A DNA stretch of 64,000 bases, taken from the NCBI RefSeq assembly GCF_016861915.1, contig NZ_BOLX01000004.1:38668-102667 (forward strand), given 5' to 3'. Position 1 is the stretch's first letter. Every line of letters begins with the position of its first letter. The position numbers were made by a program, and so were the translations under genes. The notes under the pieces are model-generated. The model was not told where the DNA came from. It made no database searches and saw only the letters and a list, made by a program, of their open reading frames with translations. This DNA comes from Apilactobacillus nanyangensis (GTDB lineage: Bacteria > Bacillota > Bacilli > Lactobacillales > Lactobacillaceae). Below are positions 61,099 to 64,000 of this stretch, piece by piece.

Positions 61099-62097
61099 TT
61101 ACAATTTAACAATCTTATCTGATTTACCTGTATTAATAAGGTCTTTGTTAGCATCCATTGATAAAGTAACCATGTTTCTAACTGCTGTTTCAGTGTAGAA
61201 AGCAATGTGTGGGGTAATCAAAACGTTATCTCTACTCATTAGGTTCTTTAGACGATCATCTGAAATATCATCGAAACTATCAAAGTTAACATTGAAGACC
61301 CCAACTTCAGATTCGTAAGTATCCAAGGCAGCACCTGCTAGTTTACCTGAATCTAAAGCCCTAATTAATGCATCAGTATCAATTAGTGAACCACGAGCAG
61401 CGTTAATAATGTATGAACCATCTTTCATTTCTGATAAAGTCTTATCGTTTACCATGTGTTCATTTTCCTTAACGGCCGGTGCATGAAGTGAAATGATATC
61501 AGCTTGTTTGTATAAATCGTCTGGAGTATCAACGTAGATACCTTGTTTTTCTAGTTCAGGATTTCTGAATGGATCATATGCAATTACCTTTGCACCGAAT
61601 CCACGACAGATATCAACTAATACGTGACCAATACGACCCGTTCCGAAAACACCAACGGTCTTTGAATTTAATTCTTGACCAATCTCAGGTGCCCATCTTA
61701 AGTCTCCTGAACGTTGCTTGTCTTCAAAACGTTTTGTATTTCTTAGTAATCTCATAATTTCAGTAATTGCTAGTTCAGCAATTGCATTTGGAGAATATGC
61801 TGGAACATTGGTTACAGTAATTCCGTTTGCTTTTGCAGCATCAGCATCAACATTATCTACCCCAACGTTTCTTAGTGATAGATACTTGATGTTAAAACTA
61901 CCTAATTTATCTAAAATTTCTTTAGTGTATGGTTTTTGTTGGTAAGCAACCACACCATCAAATCCATTAGCTTCTTCAACAGTTGATGAATCAAGTAATT
62001 TGGTTTCAACCTTTACTTCTACTTCCGGATTTTTTTGTTCCCATTCTTTTAAATATGGCATTTCATCATTTCTGATTCCATAAGCAATAATTTTCAA
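61099..62097 (-). CDS. ldhD: D-lactate dehydrogenase (D-2-hydroxyacid dehydrogenase)
   Basis: NAD-dependent reduction of pyruvate to D-lactate, a main fermentation step. With a TTG start 8 bases behind GGAGG the protein has 332 residues and starts KIIAYGIRNDEMPY, as in lactobacillar D-LDH. The NAD-binding GTGRIGHVLVD lies at about residues 150-160. The catalytic triad is in NAARGSLIDTDAL (Arg near 235), the acidic residue in ALDTYESE (near 262) and ITPHIAFYTE (His near 296). Its own extended -10 promoter lies upstream. Confidence 0.93.
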   Translation of the reverse strand: MKIIAYGIRNDEMPYLKEWEQKNPEVEVKVETKLLDSSTVEEANGFDGVVAYQQKPYTKEILDKLGSFNIKYLSLRNVGVDNVDADAAKANGITVTNVPAYSPNAIAELAITEIMRLLRNTKRFEDKQRSGDLRWAPEIGQELNSKTVGVFGTGRIGHVLVDICRGFGAKVIAYDPFRNPELEKQGIYVDTPDDLYKQADIISLHAPAVKENEHMVNDKTLSEMKDGSYIINAARGSLIDTDALIRALDSGKLAGAALDTYESEVGVFNVNFDSFDDISDDRLKNLMSRDNVLITPHIAFYTETAVRNMVTLSMDANKDLINTGKSDKIVKL

Positions 62098-62132
62098 TAC
62101 AAAAACCTCCAAATATTCATCGTTACAGTAGA

Positions 62133-62141
62133 ATTATAACA
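62133..62141 (-). promoter_or_regulatory. Extended -10 promoter of ldhD
   Basis: TGTTATAAT. A partial inverted repeat TTAACACCGTGTCTTAA (62142-62158) lies at the -35 region and might be an operator. Confidence 0.55.
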
Positions 62142-62155
62142 CTTAACACCGTGTC

Positions 62156-62440
62156 TTAAAGACTTAGACCGTATTTAGATAAATTTACCCCATTTTCATT
62201 TAGGTATTCTAGCTTCTTGATTCTGCTTTGATGTTTAAAATGATACTCGGCACTCAAAGCATCATGTTTATTGTCAAAACTTTCGGAATAAATCATTTCG
62301 ACTGGCAAATGATTGCGTGTGTACTTGGCACCCTTTCCGCTTTGATGTTGTTCTAATCGATGTTTCAAATCGGTCGTGTATCCACCATATAGTGAATCAT
62401 CCCCACATTTTAAAACATACATATAAAACTTATTCTCCAT
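62156..62440 (-). CDS. GIY-YIG nuclease superfamily protein (UPF0213)
   Basis: A 94-residue stand-alone GIY-YIG domain. The first motif appears as YMYVLKCGDDSLYGGYT, followed by the arginine in DLKHRLEQHQSGKGAKYTR. The catalytic glutamate fits in LSAEYHFK. Function in lactobacilli is not known. It overlaps trmN6 by 11 bases. Confidence 0.9.
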   Translation of the reverse strand: MENKFYMYVLKCGDDSLYGGYTTDLKHRLEQHQSGKGAKYTRNHLPVEMIYSESFDNKHDALSAEYHFKHQSRIKKLEYLNENGVNLSKYGLSL

Positions 62441-63182
62441 ATAAAATCTTCCTTACAAAATCTGTATATTCGTTTGAATTATCTTTATAAACAAAAATTG
62501 GTGGTAGCACCTTGGTGCCGCCATTCTTACCGGCTTTAATTCCTTCAACTAGAATCATGTTTGATTCTTTTCCCTCGCGCGGATAAATGTATTGAATCCT
62601 TTTTGGCATTACGTTATGAGATTGCATAGCATCAAATAATTCTAGCATCCGATCAGGACGGTAAACAAAGAACGCTTTAGCATTTGTCTTTAAAAGTCCC
62701 TCACACACGGTTAGGATTTTGTCTAGATTAGTTGTGATTTCATGTCTAGCAATTGCTAGGTATGGATTTGGATTTTTCTTACTATCCTCTAAATCTGGAA
62801 AATAAGGTGGGTTACAAGTTATCACGTCAACAGAATCCTTTTCCACATAATCAAATGTATTATCAAGGTCATCGTTTATCACGGTCAACTTGTCATCTAA
62901 GTTATTTAAACTAACACTGCGTTTTGCCATGTCAGCCAGTTTGTCTTGTAGTTCGATTTCGTAAATATGTCCGTTGGTTTTATGTGACATAAATAACCCA
63001 ACTGCACCATTGCCGGCACACAAATCGACAGTCTTTGAAGCACTCTTCTTGGGCAACTTCGCAAAGTCTGATAAAAATACTGCATCCAATGAGAATGAGA
63101 ACACTTCGGGATTTTGAATTATCTTTATATCATTACTATATAGTTGATCTATTCTTTCGTTTTCCTTTAAAAAATCGTCCAC
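62430..63182 (-). CDS. trmN6: tRNA1(Val) (adenine37-N6)-methyltransferase TrmN6
   Basis: SAM-dependent N6-adenine methyltransferase. The 250-residue protein has motif I VDLCAGNGAVGLF (about residues 47-59) and the NPPY catalytic loop as CNPPYF (about 123-128). A GTG start follows AAGGTGG. It forms a pair with the GIY-YIG gene and is divergent from plsC. Confidence 0.88.
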   Translation of the reverse strand: MDDFLKENERIDQLYSNDIKIIQNPEVFSFSLDAVFLSDFAKLPKKSASKTVDLCAGNGAVGLFMSHKTNGHIYEIELQDKLADMAKRSVSLNNLDDKLTVINDDLDNTFDYVEKDSVDVITCNPPYFPDLEDSKKNPNPYLAIARHEITTNLDKILTVCEGLLKTNAKAFFVYRPDRMLELFDAMQSHNVMPKRIQYIYPREGKESNMILVEGIKAGKNGGTKVLPPIFVYKDNSNEYTDFVRKILYGE

Positions 63183-63207
63183 TTGAATATTCCACCTTAT
63201 TTTTTTC

Positions 63208-63237
63208 TTGCATAAATTAATAATAATAGAATACTAT
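63208..63237 (+). promoter_or_regulatory. Candidate promoter of plsC
   Basis: TTGCAT, 18 bases, then TACTAT. A -10-like TAGAAT nearby is too close to the -35. AT-rich context makes the exact hexamers uncertain. Confidence 0.48.
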
Positions 63238-63268
63238 TAAATAATAAAGTACGAGAGGAGTTTATTTA

Positions 63269-63892
63269 ATGTATTCTTTTTTAAAGTTCTTATGTAGAAT
63301 CATTTTATATCCAATTAACGGAATGCCTAAGTTTGAAAACAAACAAAGAATTCCAGAAGGCAATTACATATTAGTTGCACCGCACCGTACATGGTTTGAT
63401 CCATTGTACTTTGCCCTAGCAGCAAGTCCTAAAGAATTTGCTTTCATAGCTAAAAAGGAGCTATTCAAAAACCCACTTTTAGCATACGTATTGAGACATG
63501 CAAACGTATTAAGTGTTGATCGTGAAAATCCTGGTCCATCAGTAATTAAGGAACCTGTTAAGATTCTTCAAAACTCTGATAAGTCACTAATCATTTTCCC
63601 TTCAGGAACTAGACATTCTCAAGCTCTAAAAGGTGGCGCTACTTTAATCGCTAAGCTTTCTAAAGCACCTTTACTTCCAGCTGTTTACCAAGGTCCACTT
63701 ACATTTAAGAGTTTGTTCTCACGTAAGAAAGCTGTCATCAACTTTGGTGACCCTATTTACTTAGACAAGTCAATCAAGCTAAATGAAGAAGGTCAAAAAG
63801 CAGTCGAACAACAAATGCAAGATGCTTTCGATAAGTTAGATAAAGAAATTAATCCTGACTTTAAGTATGTTGACCCATCATCAGAAAAATAA
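63269..63892 (+). CDS. plsC: 1-acyl-sn-glycerol-3-phosphate acyltransferase
   Basis: Makes phosphatidic acid in phospholipid synthesis. The 207-residue protein has the HX4D catalytic motif PHRTWFD (about residues 33-39), a glycerophosphate-binding region with FIAKKEL and FPSGTRH (usually FPEGTRS), here with Ser for Glu. The N-terminal helix FLKFLCRIILYP anchors it to the membrane. The site GAGAGGAG precedes the ATG. Confidence 0.94.
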   Translation: MYSFLKFLCRIILYPINGMPKFENKQRIPEGNYILVAPHRTWFDPLYFALAASPKEFAFIAKKELFKNPLLAYVLRHANVLSVDRENPGPSVIKEPVKILQNSDKSLIIFPSGTRHSQALKGGATLIAKLSKAPLLPAVYQGPLTFKSLFSRKKAVINFGDPIYLDKSIKLNEEGQKAVEQQMQDAFDKLDKEINPDFKYVDPSSEK

Positions 63893-63929
63893 GCAATAAA
63901 AAAAGACTTAATCATTAAATTAATGAACT

Positions 63930-63971
63930 GAACCCCTTGAGTTGGAGAAATCTAACCTAAGGGGTTCTTTT
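63930..63971 (+). terminator. Hairpin at the insertion-sequence end
   Basis: GAACCCCTT pairs with AAGGGGTTC around a 20-base loop, followed by TTTT. Such hairpins at IS ends block transcription entering the transposase gene from outside. It may also end plsC mRNA. Confidence 0.65.
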
Positions 63972-64000
63972 ATGTTTTCTAAAGAATTAAAATTAGCTGC
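63972..64000 (+). CDS. Start of the IS transposase orfA (partial)
   Basis: An ATG is followed by FSKELKLA before the sequence ends. This fits the beginning of an IS3-family orfA helix-turn-helix protein, which often opens with a Met-x-x-(Ser/Tyr)-x-Glu-x-Lys-Leu motif. The rest is unseen, so this is position-based inference. Confidence 0.5.

Larger units (their letters stand above)
63924..64000 (+). mobile_element. Left end of an IS3-family insertion sequence (cut by window)
   Basis: The sequence opens TGAACTGAACCCC, matching the typical IS150-group terminal repeat (TGnACTGnnCCCC followed by AGTTxGA). A protective hairpin AACCCCTT/AAGGGGTT (63930-63968) and a short frame starting at 63972 follow. 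The element lies 31 bases after plsC. The rest is beyond the window. Confidence 0.72.

Overview
The window is a chromosomal core segment of a low-GC Gram-positive bacterium, almost certainly a member of the Lactobacillaceae. The evidence is the AT-rich sequence, strong AGGAGG-type ribosome binding sites, T-box, PyrR and CIRCE regulation, a fused RibF, a PolC-type polymerase, a D-lactate dehydrogenase of the lactobacillus type, and the gene order. I cannot name the species from sequence alone. Nearly all genes lie on the minus strand, so the text below follows transcription from high to low coordinates within each block.

Right end (about 63.9-36.5 kb). A partial insertion-sequence end of IS3 type closes the window next to plsC (+). 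Then come trmN6, a GIY-YIG protein, ldhD, and a long translation and envelope superoperon: rpsB-tsf, pyrH-frr-(unknown orf132), uppS-cdsA-rseP-proS, polC, rimP-nusA-rnpM-ylxQ-infB-rbfA, truB-ribF, and the CIRCE-controlled hrcA-grpE-dnaK-dnaJ. Terminators and internal promoters cut this run into units. Several hairpins lie after a candidate promoter rather than before it, which suggests leader attenuation (dnaG, rimP-nusA, and the large teichoic acid gene).

Middle (about 36.4-20.3 kb). lepA comes first, then uraA with a PyrR attenuator. A 1679-residue three-enzyme protein of teichoic acid type follows, flanked by a perfect 17-bp inverted repeat around its promoter. Next are a YczE-like membrane protein, an unknown small basic protein, prmA-rsmE, the stringent-response gene rel with dtd, and a convergent HAD phosphatase and fructosamine-kinase-like pair that share their stop codons.

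Left end (about 20.3-1 kb). hisS-aspS sit behind a T-box whose specifier region reads GACAC, so Asp and His codons overlap. After them come a YitT-family protein, a three-gene wall teichoic acid cluster (TagB-like, TagG, TagF-like) leading into nfo, and the PPDK regulator on the plus strand. The classic run rpsU-yqeY-phoH-ybeY-dgkA-era-recO-(T-box) glyQ-glyS-dnaG-rpoD ends the block, and rpoD runs off the window.

Overall this is housekeeping DNA for translation, replication initiation, chaperones and cell-wall polymer synthesis. I saw no CRISPR array, prophage, toxin-antitoxin or defence system, and no rRNA or tRNA gene. The most unusual items are regulatory leaders and the giant teichoic acid enzyme.
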